Positions 42,081 to 54,881 are shown, counted from the stretch's first letter. The stretch is DNA of 64,000 nt from Gnetum montanum (GCA_015680685.1 MNCI01029492.1:1149610-1213609), one strand, 5' to 3'. Numbers and translations are program-made. The notes: a model not told the origin generated them from the sequence alone.

Positions 42081-43200
42081 AGGTAGTATTAGTACTAGCT
42101 ATTTTAGGCTCATGGAAGGGTTTGGTTTGCTGGATGTTGGCCAATAACTTCTTATTCAGGCTTTCAGGTTTGTAGATCATCATGGCCCCTAAAGGAAAAG
42201 TTTCATGAATGATATAAGGTCCTTCCCGTAACATTTGAAATTTAGTTCATTGGGGTACATGTGTGGGATTCCAATAAAGAACCTTATATCCTAGTTGGTA
42301 TTTGACCTTCCTAATCCTTAGGTCATGACATTGTTTGTTAAAGGCCTTGTGTAGCTCATTAGATGACAGGGTTGCTAGTAAGTTTTCATCTAGCAAGTTA
42401 AGGTTCATTAGCTGTTCTTTTTGTGCTAGATTGAGGTCAAGGTTAAGGTCGCATGCAGTGGATAGTGTACAGAGCTTCACTTGAATAGGAAGCATCAAAA
42501 GTTTACCGTACACTAACTCATAGGGAGAGTAGCCTATAGGGAGTTTCCATGTGGAGCAGTATGTCCAGAGAGCATCGTTCATTTTGGTACTCCAATCTCG
42601 CCTATACTTGCTAATGGTTCATGTCAATATTTTTGTGATCTCCCTATTGGTGAGCTTGGCTTGACCATTCACTTGAGGATGATATGGTGTAGTCAGTTTG
42701 TGCTCAACTCCTAAGCATTGCATTAACTTTCAAAAATTTGAACCTGTAAAGTGTGTACCATTGTCAAAAGTAAGTGCACGAAGCATGCCAAACCTATTTA
42801 CGATTTGTTGTTGAACAAATCATGCAACGGTAGATGATGTACAGTCTGTAACAGTGATAACTTCTACCCACTTGGTAAAATAGTCAATAGTAACAACAAT
42901 GTAGGCTTTTCCATTGGACATTGGTGTAATAGGCCCCATAAAATCAATTCCCCATATGTCGAAGGGTTCTAAAGGTTGAATCCATTATTGCAGATCCTCC
43001 ATTCTACCAGTCATTCCCCCATCACATTGGTAGCACTCACAAGATTGGATGAAATGATGAGCATCTTGGAACAATGTATGCCAATAATATCCTGCAAGCA
43101 AGATTTTTATGGTTGTTTGTCTCCCCATGTAATGACCCCCACAAGGGCCCTCGTGAGTATCTTGGAGAACTTGCAATTGATCTATATTGGGAACAAACCA
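42081..43200 (-). pseudogene. Integrase, El-7 (broken)
   Basis: Zinc-binding region HEGPCGGHYMGRQTTIKIL, then C..C in CECYQCDGG (43,160-43,010). Core: [11 protein letters not shown] (about 42,960-42,930, first catalytic Asp present), [25 protein letters not shown] (about 42,770-42,730), YHPQVNGQAKLTNREITKIL (42,690-42,630), where the expected catalytic Glu (GQTE) reads Lys. C-terminal NDALWTYCSTWKLPIGYSPY, LAQKEQLMNLNLLDENLLAT and DKVLYW.PTHVPQ-like (42,580-42,250). Many stops; the E-to-K change alone would inactivate it. Confidence 0.85.
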
Positions 43201-43975
43201 TCAAACCAAGCCATCAGGACATACCTTATAAATGTGTTCATTAATTTCCATGAAATATTTGGCTCGGTGAAGAAACTGTTGTTTCTTTTTAACGTCTAAC
43301 CCTTGTGGTGTCTCTTGTGTAAGTAGAAAAGTGAGAATGCTACTATACAAATCTGTATTAGTGGGTAAGTGATTGTTTATCACACCTGCAAAGAAGAGTT
43401 CATCAGGGAAATGGTAAGAAATTGGACATTCATCCTCTTTGTTGTTCCATCGCAACCGAAATAAATGATCAGCAACAACATTTTCAGTGCCTTTACAATT
43501 GATCATTGTAAAATTGAACTCTTGTAAGATCACGAGCCATCGTATGATGCGAGGGCTCACCATTGGTTTATTCATTAGGAACCGAATTACCCTAAATTCT
43601 GTATGTACAAATATCTTATAGCCCAATACATAGTGCCTAAATTTTTCTAGTGCAAACACCATAGCCATTAACTCTTTTTCTGTTGTGATGTAATTGAGTT
43701 GTGCACTAGAGATACTTCGACTTGCATAGTGGATGTAATAGAGACATTTTTGGTCATCTAATTGTGTCAGTACAACTTCTAAGGCAAAGTTGGACGCATC
43801 AGTCATTATGTGAAATGGTTTAGACCAGTCAAGAGCTTGTAGAATAGGCATTTCTACAAGTGTTTTTTTAAGGTTTGGAAGGCTAGCTTGCATTCCTTGG
43901 TCCATTCAAAAGATATGTCCTTCTTTGTTAGTTCTACCAAAGGTTTTGCAATCCTTGAAAAGTTCTCAATGAAAC
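43201..43975 (-). pseudogene. RNaseH and connection, El-7
   Basis: FRPLVEL.KKDISFEWTKEC-like start, LVEMPILQALDWSKPFHIMT, DASNFALEVVLTQLDDQ, YYIHYASRSISSAQLNYITT, EKELMAMVFALEKFRHYVLG (43,870-43,620), VHTE (expected VHTD), then FLMNKPMVSPRIIRWLVIL and ENVVADHLFRL. The Asp of TDAS and the Glu of EKEL are present, but the later Asp is Glu, so the catalytic set is incomplete. Confidence 0.85.
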
Positions 43976-45050
43976 GTTTATAATAGCCAGTATGTCTAAG
44001 GAATGATCAAATGTCTTTTATAGTTTTAGGTTGTCGAGTGATTCCTTGGATAACCTTAATCATCCACAAAGACCTCCACACCATTTCCTATTTGCTGCTA
44101 AAAGATAATTACAACAAAACATTGAAACATTGTCAGGGCATTGCACAAGCCAAACGACATCTACTTATATGCAAATGTCCCCCAAGGACTTGTGAACATA
44201 GTATTGGCTTGGTCTTCTAGTGCTATTTGAATTTGATTATACCCACTGTAGCCATCTAGAAAATTATAGTAGCAATGCCCTGTAATGGTATCTAAGACTT
44301 GGTCAATGAATGACAATGGGAAGTGGTCTTTAAATGTTGCCAACTTCAGTAGCCTAAAGTCTATACACATCCTCCATTTACCTCCCTTTTTTGGCACAAT
44401 GACTAATGAACTAACCTACTCACTATCAGTAATGGGATAGATGAACCCAGCTTTTAGAAGTTGTTCAATTTCTTCTTTAACCACTTTGCTTAAGCTTTGG
44501 ATTCAGTCACCTCTACGGTTGTCATCAAGGTTTCATGCAGGAGTCAATGTAAATTCTATGTTGGCATATCCTAGGATCTATTCCAATTAATTTGGGATAT
44601 GACCAAGTAAAGGCTTTTGACCATTTGTTTACCATTTTCAACAGTCTTTCTTTTTGTTGAGGAGTGAGCTTAGTGTTAATGATTACCAACTTTCCATTTT
44701 TGAGAAATGTATGCTCCATACTGGTGGGCAACGGTTTTAACTCAAGGGGCTTTTGATTGAACTTGTTAGGGATTTCCAACTTCCCCCAGTTGATATTTTC
44801 GATGTTAGGACTTGGAAGTTGGCGATGGGCTTGCTCTAATGTATCTATGTTATCAATGTAGGTGCAAGTTAAGCTCTCAAGTGGTTCCATGCATATAGTT
44901 GAATCGTTCTCTTGGTTAGCTGTCAACCGTTGGGTGCCTTCCTGTCTTGTGGCTGCTGCATATAGGCATCTTTGTATGTTAGTTATTGGTGCACACTGGT
45001 TGCATGCAGGCAATGTTAAATGTTGTACAAATCAAGACTTTTGCACGTAA
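43976..45050 (-). pseudogene. Reverse transcriptase, El-7, with internal deletion
   Basis: Pre-RT linker CNQCAPITNIQRCLYAAATR, LEIPNKFNQKPLELKPLPTS and LIGIDPRICQHRIY (44,990-44,540). RT: MPKKGGKWRMCIDFRLLKLA, FKDHFPLSFIDQVLDTITGH, YYNFLDGYSGYNQIQIA (44,397-44,220), SPWGTFAY, and VEVFVDD (about 44,083-44,062). The last Asp is followed directly by IKVIQGITRQPKTIKD, whereas El-8 has about 60 residues (FSTYG to EVDHEK) between these points. About 180-190 bp is therefore deleted just after the catalytic box. Confidence 0.87.
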
Positions 45051-45500
45051 TTACACCTTGTGTCATTATATGTAATGCATGCAACTTTCTTCTTCTCAAT
45101 CTTTCCAAATGTATTTTCCTTTGATATTTATAGGGAAAGATCATGTATTCCTAGGCACATGTCAATTGTGCTTAGCCATACTCTTCCCATTATGACTGGG
45201 AAGTCCCCCTTACAGTTGTTAACTTGAATCACTAAGAAATTAGCTAGATACAACCACCCACAAATAGTGGTGACAATGTCCTCAACTAGTCCTAATGGGA
45301 TAGTGATGGACTAGTCGGCCAACTCTAAATGTATGTTACTCTTTTTTAATGGAGGTAGGTTCTAGGCTTTGTACATTTCTTAAGAGATTAAGTTAACACC
45401 AGAACTTGAATCCAAAAGAGCCTTGCAAGGTTTGTTCCCAACGATTTGCAAATATATAAGAGGACTTCCAGGATCAAAGAATTTCCTAGGAAGGTGGCTA
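45051..45500 (-). pseudogene. Retropepsin-like protease, El-7
   Basis: PGSPLIYLQIVGNKPCKALL then DSSSGVNLIS (about 45,420-45,390). The catalytic DSG reads DSS, so the active site is altered. Downstream GLVEDIVTTICGW, NFLVIQVNNCKGDFPVIMGR. Stops after LIS and elsewhere. Confidence 0.82.
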
Positions 45501-48068
45501 ACTTTAATCCAATCAGTAATTGCATGAGTCAACATGATCTTGTGCATTAAGTGCAATCTTTGGTTTGAAGGAAGCTCTAAACATTCGAATGGTGGTGAGG
45601 CATTTGGAGAATTGCTACTTGTGGTTGCAAGGATTTAGTTGGATTAATGGTTCTAAAGAAAGGTCCCTTCTTTATGTGGTTGTCTGAACCAATAGTAGGT
45701 TGAGGGTTAACAGCCTTGTAGTGTTATGTTGCTACAGCTAGGCAGGGATCTCACCCTGCATAGTTGGAGCAAGTGGTAATGGGGCTAAGGATGGAAGAGG
45801 TATAGTCGGATGAGAAGGATAGTACTTTTGTGAAACCTCTCCTCTAGGAGAAGGAAATCTATAGTACTCATGGGTTTGGTGGTAAGACTGAGGAGTAATG
45901 TGACTAGTAGAGTCATGTGGGGAGATTGGCTACTGCACGTAGTATCCATACAGGTTAGGTTAACGGTAAGGGTACTGTTGACGTGGTGGTGGAATTCCCC
46001 ATGATTATGGGTGTTGCCACTATTGATACTGTTCATGTGGTTGTGGTGGAGTTCCACTTGGATAATACTTCAAGGGTTGGTGGAACTATCTTGGGCTACC
46101 TTGAGGATAAGGTAACCTTCAGGGTGTTTGTTGTCTGTTTAATCGTAGGTTTAGTGCATACACCCCAAACTCCTGTAGATGTGAGATTACTGGGCAACAT
46201 CCCTTAGGATGGTTATATTGACATATCTCACATTCACCATCATTGTCTATATCCAAATCCACAACCTCTTGAACGATGGTAGCTTTGCCCTTACCTTTGT
46301 TATGTGCATATTCAGTTTCTTTTTTTTTTCTCCTTTCTCAGTCACTACCTAGTTTCCTAGACTTCTTTACTATTTTGAGAATGATTTGAAATCTATTATT
46401 TATTGAGTCCCACATTTGGTCCACCTTTACCGATAGTTCTGATGCAAGTTTATGAATGGGCAAGATTTTCCTATTCACCATCTCTTCAAGTGGTGACTCT
46501 TCTTCATCCTTACAAAATCTAACTCCTTTCTTTTAGAGGGAAGGATCTCTATTATATCCCTCCACACTCTCTCTTTTCTTTAACTCACCTTCCACCTTGG
46601 CAACTTACTCTAACAATCTTTGTACTTGATGGGCTCTAAGATTGGATAGTCGTCCTTGGGCATAAGTCCCAAGGGTTCTTCCTGTTTCGTGCCTCAGTCC
46701 ATCTATGAGATGGCATAGTTATTCCCTCTATGAGTAACCATGGCGAGGGCAATGATGTAATAATGCATAATATCGGTCCATGGTAGCATCCAAGGGTTCA
46801 TGTCTTCCTTGTTACCATCCTTGGATTTGCTTTTGCAGGTTGGACACTCAAGAGTACATTTGATACTTATCATTGAATAGTTCTAACATGGTACTTCATC
46901 AACGAATGGACTCTGGTTCTAGGGACTGGTACCAACTTTCCGCTTCCTTGATCAGTGTCCATGGAAACAACTTGAGTTTTTGCCACTCATTTTCTATGTT
47001 TTGCAAGGCACATGCATCGTGAAATGCTTGCAAATGATTTTGAGGATCAGCATTGTGTCCCCCTTTAGATCGTGGAATATTATTCATGTCCAATCTTTTG
47101 ATCTTGCTATCTTTTTGGTGCCTTGTTGGGATTCTAACAGCCTCAATTATATTTAGCATACTTCAGGTAGTGAGTAGGGGTTCATCGTGATTGTATTATC
47201 TATGGCATATATGATACCTATGTTGTTCCCTACTCTCCCTCCTTTTGCGATGTGTTTCTCTAGAATGCCCCTATCCCCTTTCTCGACTATTTTATCTATT
47301 ATTCTTGTTTTGTCTACCATTATCCTTAAGGTCTTTCCCTCAACGACTGTGTTTTGATCTTGAAGGAGAGGGGGAAGGAGATGATGGAGGTGAAGAGGGA
47401 GGAGGATCATCACCATGATGGTGCCTGCTTCCTTCTCTTCGGTGGTTGCAACCTCGATCACAGTTACGATTAGAATGTCCATCTTTGTCATGTGTTCGTA
47501 TTCCTTTTTTGGACCTTTTGTGTTTGTCAGTAACAGAATCCCGGTTATGGATAGTTAAGTGAAGATTCTAATACACAACCCCTTAACCGAAGTCAACGGG
47601 AGAAACATCATTATCTAGAAGACCTCCTAAGGCAGGTTCACCACCCTCATTTTCACCTATGACATATGGGACATCCTGCAACCACTTCCCCTTCATAGAT
47701 TTATGATGTCTCTCCTATTGTAAGTCCCTTTGACATTGTACTTTTGTGGGTTGAGACTCTCTCATGTCCTATTCATACACAACGTACTCTACTTGTAAGT
47801 GTTGCATACCAATTTGTGTGAGAGCATGAAGAAGAATGCTTTGGATTGAACAATCGAGAGCTAACACTATGTTACCTTCTAAATCACGCCAACGCAATTA
47901 TTCATTTTGGTGGAGGATAAAGGTAAAGTTTGGTATATACTCATCAGGATGAATGTATACCACACAAAACTGTTGGGGCACTAGTAGGTCATCATGTGTA
48001 CTATACCTCTGATTGTTCGTTGTGTTAGACCTAGGTGGTGAAACACTCTCATAAGAAGAAGGAGACAT
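45501..48068 (-). pseudogene. gag: Gag polyprotein, El-7 (broken)
   Basis: Start chosen at ATG 48068 (MSPSSYESVSPPRSN), aligned to the El-3 and El-9 starts; an ATG 21 codons earlier is in frame. HPDEYIPNFTFILHQNE (47,945-47,898), SR/RD-rich linker (47,500-47,200), gag core IIEAVRIPTRHQKDSKIKRL, LQAFHDACALQNIENEWQKL, ESWYQSLEPESIR (47,159-46,899), YAQGRLSNLRAHQVQRLL-like (about 46,670-46,620). Zinc knuckle CEICQYNHPKGCC (about 46,235-46,197), then a Pro/Gln/Tyr/His-rich tail to about 45,560. Stops in most segments. Confidence 0.87.
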
Positions 48069-48194
48069 GATTAATTCTTCAGTGTGTGACACTTTTCTCT
48101 TCTCTTTTCTAATAATTTTAAAAATAACCAACCCTAAGGGTTCATTCCAATGATGGGAAGATTCCTAAGTTCTAATTAGTGCGCAAACAACAAA

Positions 48195-48214
48195 GTCCCC
48201 AGCAACGGTGCCAA
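48195..48214 (-). other. Primer-binding site, El-7
   Basis: Minus strand TTGGCACCGTTGCTGGGGAC; tRNA-Asp type. Confidence 0.88.
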
Positions 48215-49046
48215 TGATGAGCGGTCAGGTACCCCTACGCTCAACCATACGAATACGAGCGTTACACACAATCCGATTGAACTCTAAGGACTAAGTGCTT
48301 ATGCACCTTCACAAAACAAGGATGGGTTAGGTGATCATTGTCTTCCCAAGCTTACTCATATGGCACAATTGTATGGTTAAGTAAACTTGAGGTATATGAT
48401 TTTTATGATTTTTTATGTTTTATGTCCTGGTGCTAAAGAGGGAAGAAGTGAATTAATTGAATAACTAATTTAAATTAACTAATCAGCTAGGTCCTAACTA
48501 GTCCTAACACCAACATCCACTCCCACATTCCATACACATCCTGAACTAGTGTAACACTCTTGGGATTACCAAATGCTAATCGTTGGTGGGTTACCAAGTG
48601 TTTCACACATGTTCGAAGTGGTCGTATTAAGTGTGCTTACTAGTGAAAATTAACGAATCAATAAAAGCAATATTAATTAACCAATCAAAGCATTAAAGAA
48701 CTATAAATAGCATTAAGGGTAAGAGATAAGCTATTTTAAATGCTGCAAGGTTTATCACAAAGTTCATCTTTATTTTCGGACACAAGGTATGCTCAAGTAC
48801 ACAATGCTCGAATAAAGATTCATTCGCTTTATGACTCCTACTATGGGCACTCAGCAATAATTCTAACTTTGAGAGAGAGAAACTACAAGAGTTTGGGTAA
48901 GGGACTAAGAACTAACTGCCAAACCAAGTGTGCCTGCCTCTTATTTATAGGAAACAAGACAAGTCCCGATATCGGATGTTCAATATCGCATGGCAGGATC
49001 TGATATCACGGCTGCAATATCGCAGCCCTGATATCACTACTCATCA
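48215..49046 (-). repeat. 5' LTR of El-7
   Basis: TGATGAGCGGTCAGGTACCC to CACTACTCATCA. Partner of 39450-40295, with roughly one difference per ten bases by eye. U3 has CCGATATCGG, CAATATCGC, TGATATCA, CAATATCGC, TGATATCA. Confidence 0.92.
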
Positions 49047-49051
49047 ACAAA

Positions 49052-49480
49052 AATTATCATTTCAATCACGGAATAATGTAATAGAGGATCTTCATTTAAA
49101 CAAAAGGCTATTCCAGAAAACTATAAAAGAAAAAGTCATGGCTAAAGTTTGGTTAAACACGTCAACATTTTTATTTACATTTTTTTAGAGAAGGTTTGTT
49201 ATCTAGTACTCAAAAGTATATATTTTCAACTATTCCTATTCATTTAAGAAATTAAATTACTAGAGCAAGAATGAACTCTCACCATCCCTTTATCAAGATA
49301 GGTCATTAGAATAATTTACTAAGAGAACAATGTATTTGAATATTGTGCAACCAAAGCATAGAAGATGAAGAACATATTATTTTATTTTAACCACCTTTGG
49401 CTCACATTCGAATGAATTATACTATTAATTGTAATTTGCTAATTTTTTTCAAATTTACCCTATCTACTTAGGGCATTACA
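49052..49480 (+). pseudogene. RTE-type LINE, C-terminal end (part 2)
   Basis: Continues 38770-39449 after El-7. LSFQSRNNVIEDLHLNKRLF and KEKVMAKVWLNTS (49,053-49,170), then in shifted frames a Cys/His segment C.Q.IEDEEHIILF..P (about 49,345-49,400), as in LINE C-terminal zinc regions. Confidence 0.5.
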
Positions 49481-52400
49481 TCAATGATGTTTTCAAATTT
49501 CTTTAAAAATATTTTGAGGCTTTGTAATGGTTGAAAAAATCCTTTGTGATTTCTTGGATGCAATAAAAATTTCTGATTTTTAGATTTTTCTATGAATCAA
49601 AGCTAGGCAATTGATAAATTTCCTAAATTCAAACAAAGAGTGACAAAATAACAAACATTATTCAATCCAAATTTTACCCATAATGAATTAAGGAATAAGG
49701 TGAAAAGAAAAGTATTTGCCTCCTTCTTTGGAAGGTACTTGCATTGCTTTACTTACATGACAACAACTTTTGCCTAGTGTTTTACATAGGTTTCATGCCA
49801 TTTTTGTTTCTATTTCGATGATTATACATTTATTCTTTCAAAGGTTTCAATCACATAGTTATAGGCATAGAATATTTTCTCAGCAACATGCATAGGCAAC
49901 AAATTTTTATGGAGTGGTTTTCTTGGTTACTGTTTGGGACCAAACAGCCAATGTTATGGGCCTTTGGGTCTCGTGACTAGAGGTCACAGGATCAAAGGTG
50001 TTCTTCAAACAAGGTTTAGGTGCTTGCTAGTCTCTAGCTCAGATACCTCCAAATAGACTCAATGATTATGAAATGTGAGTAATCGTGAGTATGTGTTTGT
50101 TGGTGTAAATGTTGAAATGGTTGGGTTGTGTGTGAAATCGTAATTAACTATCATAAAAGAAATTTCACTAACTTTGTCAAATACTATGAGTTGTTGGAGA
50201 TTCCTATTTTGTCTAATCACTTAGTCTATATGGTCCCTATAGTACATTCCTTCTAACAAATAAAATTTTGCAAAAACATTTGAGCAAAATTCTACTAATC
50301 TACTCCTAATTTTTCCAAGAGAGAAAATTCCACAAGAAAATTAAAAATAGAGTGAGGTTCAATGGACTTAGAAAGAAAAAAGAAAAAAAAAGCAGATTTG
50401 TGTAGAATCTCAAATATTTACACACGATAAATTGACACAAGGAAACACTTCGCAATAAAGCTATCCCAAGTCAATAACTACAAATTGTCCAAACCTTCTA
50501 AGCTCAACAAGTAATTTCATAAAGACAATCTTATTATACTACCAAAAATCATTATGTAAATAACAAAGTATGAGTCTCTATTTTGGCTAGTTAAAAGTTG
50601 TCAAAGATTGTATTCAACATAGGCTTCAAAAAATCTAACAATTTCAAGATTGAAATACCAAGGTAATACACTTTAAAATAATGGAGCTATTTCAGTCATC
50701 TCAAAACACAAAATATTTTTGTAGATCCTCTATGCTCAAAACAAAAAATTTCGTTAAAACATTACTATTAAATCACTCTTGAGTTTTTTCAACATCATAA
50801 GCTCTTCTATGAAAAATCTTAATAGGAGTCTAATATTGCACAAAAACAAAGCTATAAAAGCAACCTAGGACAAATACCAAAATTAAATGCTAACCATGAT
50901 ACTATCTAAACCATTAGCTAACCAACTAAAACAAAAATGGAAAAGAATGCACTCACAAGATTATAACAAAGAAGCTAAACTGATGTCTTTAGTAAGCCAT
51001 GTTTATGATCTTCAAGTTGCTTCACCCAATCTTCCTCCAAAATCACCCCCCTTATCCTCTACCTTTAAAGGTCCTTTTATAGTGACCTTAGGGTAGTTAC
51101 AATAATCATGAGAAGTTAAGGATATTACAAATATCTAGGAAATTTATTCATAACTTCCTTAAGAAGTTATAAGTTCTAAGAGAAAAATAAGCTACAATTG
51201 GCAAGTGTCTTCTTATCAATTATAACCTTACAAATATCAAGGAGATCTATTTATAACCTTCATGGGAGATTACAACTTCCATTGAAAATTTTAAATTCCA
51301 AAAAGTAAAGTTTTATTAAATAAATGATTATAAATTCTCCAATGTTGGAACTGTAAACCTCCTTTTTAAAAAAAAAATACTGGTTGTAATCTAAATAAAC
51401 ATTAGTTCCTTGTTTATAATAATTCACTTTTGTTTTAGAATTAAATCATTATTGAAGTCATATAACCTTAATATACATGGTTTGTTTTTGACACATCTCA
51501 TGTTAATGCTTGTCTCTGTGGCCATCATGCTTGTTGTTGTGCCTCCTCCCTTTCATGCATTCCTTTTGTGTCTTACATTTCTTGATTCTAAGTCCTACTG
51601 TTGTGGCTTAGGCATGGCACTCTTGCCAACGTTGCCTTAGGTTTCTGCACTCATTGCTGCCTGGCGCTACTCTGTAACTGCTGCCTCCATTGCAGAGAAG
51701 AAATTGCTAATTTAAGCCCTATTCTATATTTGTGGTGTCAATGCCCCACGACCATGTGATCCCCTGTAGAGTGGAACTCACATGCGAGTAGTAGGAGAGG
51801 AGCTTCCTTCCAAATCTCTAGCATTGCTGTGGAAAAATGCCATGATAGATACCCTTTATTTAGGGTTATTGGACCTACAATTTTTAGTATTTGGCAGCCA
51901 CTACCTTAGGGCTTTTATCTTTTAAATGTTAAATTATTGATGCCTATAGGTTTGGCATGATTATTTTCTCTAGAACACTGATTCGTATAGATATGCTCCT
52001 TTGCATAGTTGTTGGGATTTTGTACTTTCATAAATTTGGAATTCTCATTTACTTGTGGTTGCACTTTGTATTTCCATAATTTCTTCTATGGTAAGGGTTC
52101 TTGTTTGAAATATCAATGAATTTCTAGGCAATTTTGTTGACTATTTTCAACACCATTTAACAAGAATCTTGTTAATTTTGTATCAAAATTATGGTTTTAC
52201 TCTTCCAACATTTAATTAAATGTTGTAACATTTGGACTGGGTATTTTCCCTTTGTTTAATTTAAGTTTCTTAGCTCTGCAACTTAATTTTCTGCCACCAT
52301 TTGGAAACCACTATAGATTGAAATGTATAGCATAGCATTTGATTTCCATGTGATAAAGTTATTCGTCAATTTCTTTTCATAGAGTTTCTTTCATATTTAT

Positions 52401-53080
52401 AGGGAAAATGGATGCACTTAATTTCATTATTCTTTTGGAACATCTAATTGACCACTACACTCAAACTAATAAACTAATAAACTAACAAAATGTAGGAACC
52501 AATGGAGATACAATTGAAAATGAACCTTTTTGCAATTTTCAAATTAATTCCCAAACTTCATCTCCTCCATTGTATATGGGAAAACCACAATTTCTTCATA
52601 ACTTAAGCTAAAAACACCTTACAAAGCTTTTATTAAATCCATGCTTATGAACTCAAATGAGCATACCTATATAAAGAGCACTTTCCTTTAACACAATTCT
52701 CCATTATGCTTCTCATAAAATTGCCACTTTTAAAATAAATAATGTAACTCTCATTTTCCAATCATCTTTGAGAAGCTAAATTGAGAAATTTCATTTCTTA
52801 ATTTTATTTCATAAAATTGGCTCCATAAATATGGTGTAAATGTGAAAACATTTCTTACCCCCTCTTTAGCACATTAGCTAAGAAACATAGACTTTATTGG
52901 AAACATTTCTTTTTACATAGAAATAGAAATGCTTTTTGAGGAAAACTTTCATCAAACTTAAGGTTTGATGAAATAAAAACCTTAGTCCTAATTAAACTTA
53001 AGAAACTGTACAAACAAAGCTTCATACAAACTAATTTGTAGGTGGAAAGAGAATAGTTAAAGTAACTCTCTTAGGGATTC
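49481..53080. other. AT-rich DNA with little recognisable content
   Basis: No LTR ends or RT motifs. A tRNA-like patch (CTCGTGACTAGAGGTCACAG then GATCAAAGG, 49,971-50,002) resembles a B-box region of a SINE. A 69-codon plus ORF (50,887-51,096) has no recognised motif. Minus-strand CTATAAAAGG at 51,068-51,077 is TATA-like without a supported gene. 51,420-51,760 is slightly GC-richer. The rest shows nothing. Confidence 0.4.
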
Positions 53081-53534
53081 TCATATCATGAACTCTTTCA
53101 TATGTAATCTCAAATGCCTTTCTTTCTTCTTCTTACCTAGTTGAAACCTCAACTTGATCTTCACCTTTGTTTTTAACAATTGTCTTTGCTTCTGTTTCAT
53201 CCAATTCTTTGCCTTCTTATTTTTGAGGTTCTCCCCAACTAGTTGCTTTAGTGCCTTGAGACATGAAAGCCTCTCCCCAAAAATCATTTTTATAAGACTC
53301 TTCTTGATATTCAAGTTTGGCAATGCATTCATGGAAACTACCCTAAACATTTGAATGTATAGATAGTCCACCAATGAGAAATCTAAACTCATCTAAAAGC
53401 CAAAGTAAGAAAGGGCTTTCACTAGATGCTCCATGGATAGTTGCCTTATAATAGGATCTCAAGACATGCTCCAAGATGCATCCTATGACACATGGGATAA
53501 AAGGTCTTCTCATTACCCTCTCTCCAAGAACCAT
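53081..53534 (-). pseudogene. Unidentified ORF pair joined by a frameshift
   Basis: 53,534-53,343 reads MVLGERVMRRPFIPCVIGCI, LEHVLRSYYKATIHGASSES, PFLLWLLDEFRFLIGGL. The next frame (53,392-53,081) continues with FRVVSMNALPNLNIKKSLIK, CLKALKQLVGENLKNKKAKN and a Lys/Gln-rich basic tail. Composition looks protein-like and the two frames overlap by 50 bp, suggesting one broken gene of at least 150 codons. No family recognised; it may belong to a DNA transposon or a host gene fragment. Confidence 0.3.
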
Positions 53535-53929
53535 CTTTCTACCTTATACTCAAACACTTAACTTGCCTTTTCACTTAAGCCTTGAATTGAGAACTAATGT
53601 TTTTCCATGTAATTCACATCTCCTTGTATAATGTAAAGTAAAATTTGAAATTCCCACTAATTCTATTAACCAACTTTGCCACTAAGCCAAAACTTATTTA
53701 ATTTCCATAATCATATGGTTGGCTATTTCAAATTACACTATTTGGTTGTTGAAATTAATTCACCACTATGTAGTTATCTAACCATCACTCCCACTTACAC
53801 TCATCACAAGTAATGATTACTTGAGATAATGTAAATTTAATAATTAAACTAACACTTTGAATTAAATAATTTAAAACTAATACTCTAACGTATACATGTT
53901 TTTATAATATTATATAGACTTATATAGGC

Positions 53930-54064
53930 ATACATATAAGATATATATGTTATGGTTAAATATTATAGAAGTCTATATATACACACACACACATACACTA
54001 CTAAGCATATATATATTAAAGTTTATTACTTACTACTATGTATACTAAATATTATTATACATAC

Positions 54065-54096
<32 letters not shown>

Positions 54097-54106
54097 TAGT
54101 ATATTA
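53930..54106. repeat. AT-rich microsatellite cluster
   Basis: ACACACACACACATACAC at 53,982-53,999, then (ACAT)n at about 54,059-54,079 running into (AT)n at 54,080-54,096, surrounded by ATATAT/TATATA stretches. Compound simple repeat. Confidence 0.92.
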
Positions 54107-54881
54107 CATATATTAATTTATATATACTAAATAAATTGTGAAATGGTCCATGCTCCATAGCTAACATTAGAACAACTAACGTTTGTTTATCCAAGCATTT
54201 TAGCATTCTATTTAATATTTTGGGATTAGTATATAAACTTGTTAGGTTTTAGTTATTTTATTTTGAGAATATATATTATATAACTATTATTTTAAGCCTC
54301 ATGAATAATCACCAAATTTTTTAATTTATTCATGAATTATTCTTGAATCATAAATCAAAAAGTGTTGATGAATATATATGTTGAATCTGAATTGAAAACT
54401 ATGCTAATAAGTAAAAAAGTAATATAAAATTAAAAAAAACATTTGGAACAGTAGTAGAAGTAGAAAGAGAATGAAATAAATTTGAGTCGTTTAAATTGAA
54501 AACCAGAGTTAAACGCCTCTTCTTTTTATGTTGCACTAAGTGAAATCCATCTACATTAGTATTTTCATTGCTAGTCCCTACTAAATTTTTTTTTTGTTTG
54601 GTAAAGAGGAATTCTCTTTAGATATCAAGAGTTTAGTGGCACATTTAGAATTCAAAGGAGTAGTCAAAGGTTGTGAGAACTTCTTCTAGGAGCTTTCATT
54701 TGTGCTTGCTGAAAACTATTGTTATTTGCCTTTTTTTAAATTGTTCTTTCTTTCTCTCATGAACCACTTTTCTATTAAGAATAGGATAGATTTCAACAAC
54801 ATGTCCTTTATGATGACAATAACTATAACATCTTCACAAATTATAGTAGGTAAATGTTTGGAGAAAGCATTGATTACTAAT
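54107..54881. other. AT-rich flank of El-8
   Basis: No gene or element recognised. The five bases before El-8 (ACTAA or CTAAT, depending on the exact edge) are the candidate left target duplication; the right partner lies beyond the window. Confidence 0.35.

Larger units (their letters stand above)
39450..49046 (-). mobile_element. El-7: full-structure Athila-type gypsy element
   Basis: Minus strand, 9.6 kb: 5' LTR 48215-49046, PBS, gag, protease, RT, RNaseH, integrase, 3' noncoding, small ORF, PPT, 3' LTR 39450-40295. Flanks ACAAG (39445-39449) and ACAAA (49047-49051) are a 4/5 target duplication within a LINE. It is the only copy here that keeps every domain with both LTRs, but gag and pol carry many stops and the RT has an internal deletion, so it is inactive. 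It provides the reference layout for the pol-less elements. Confidence 0.93.
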
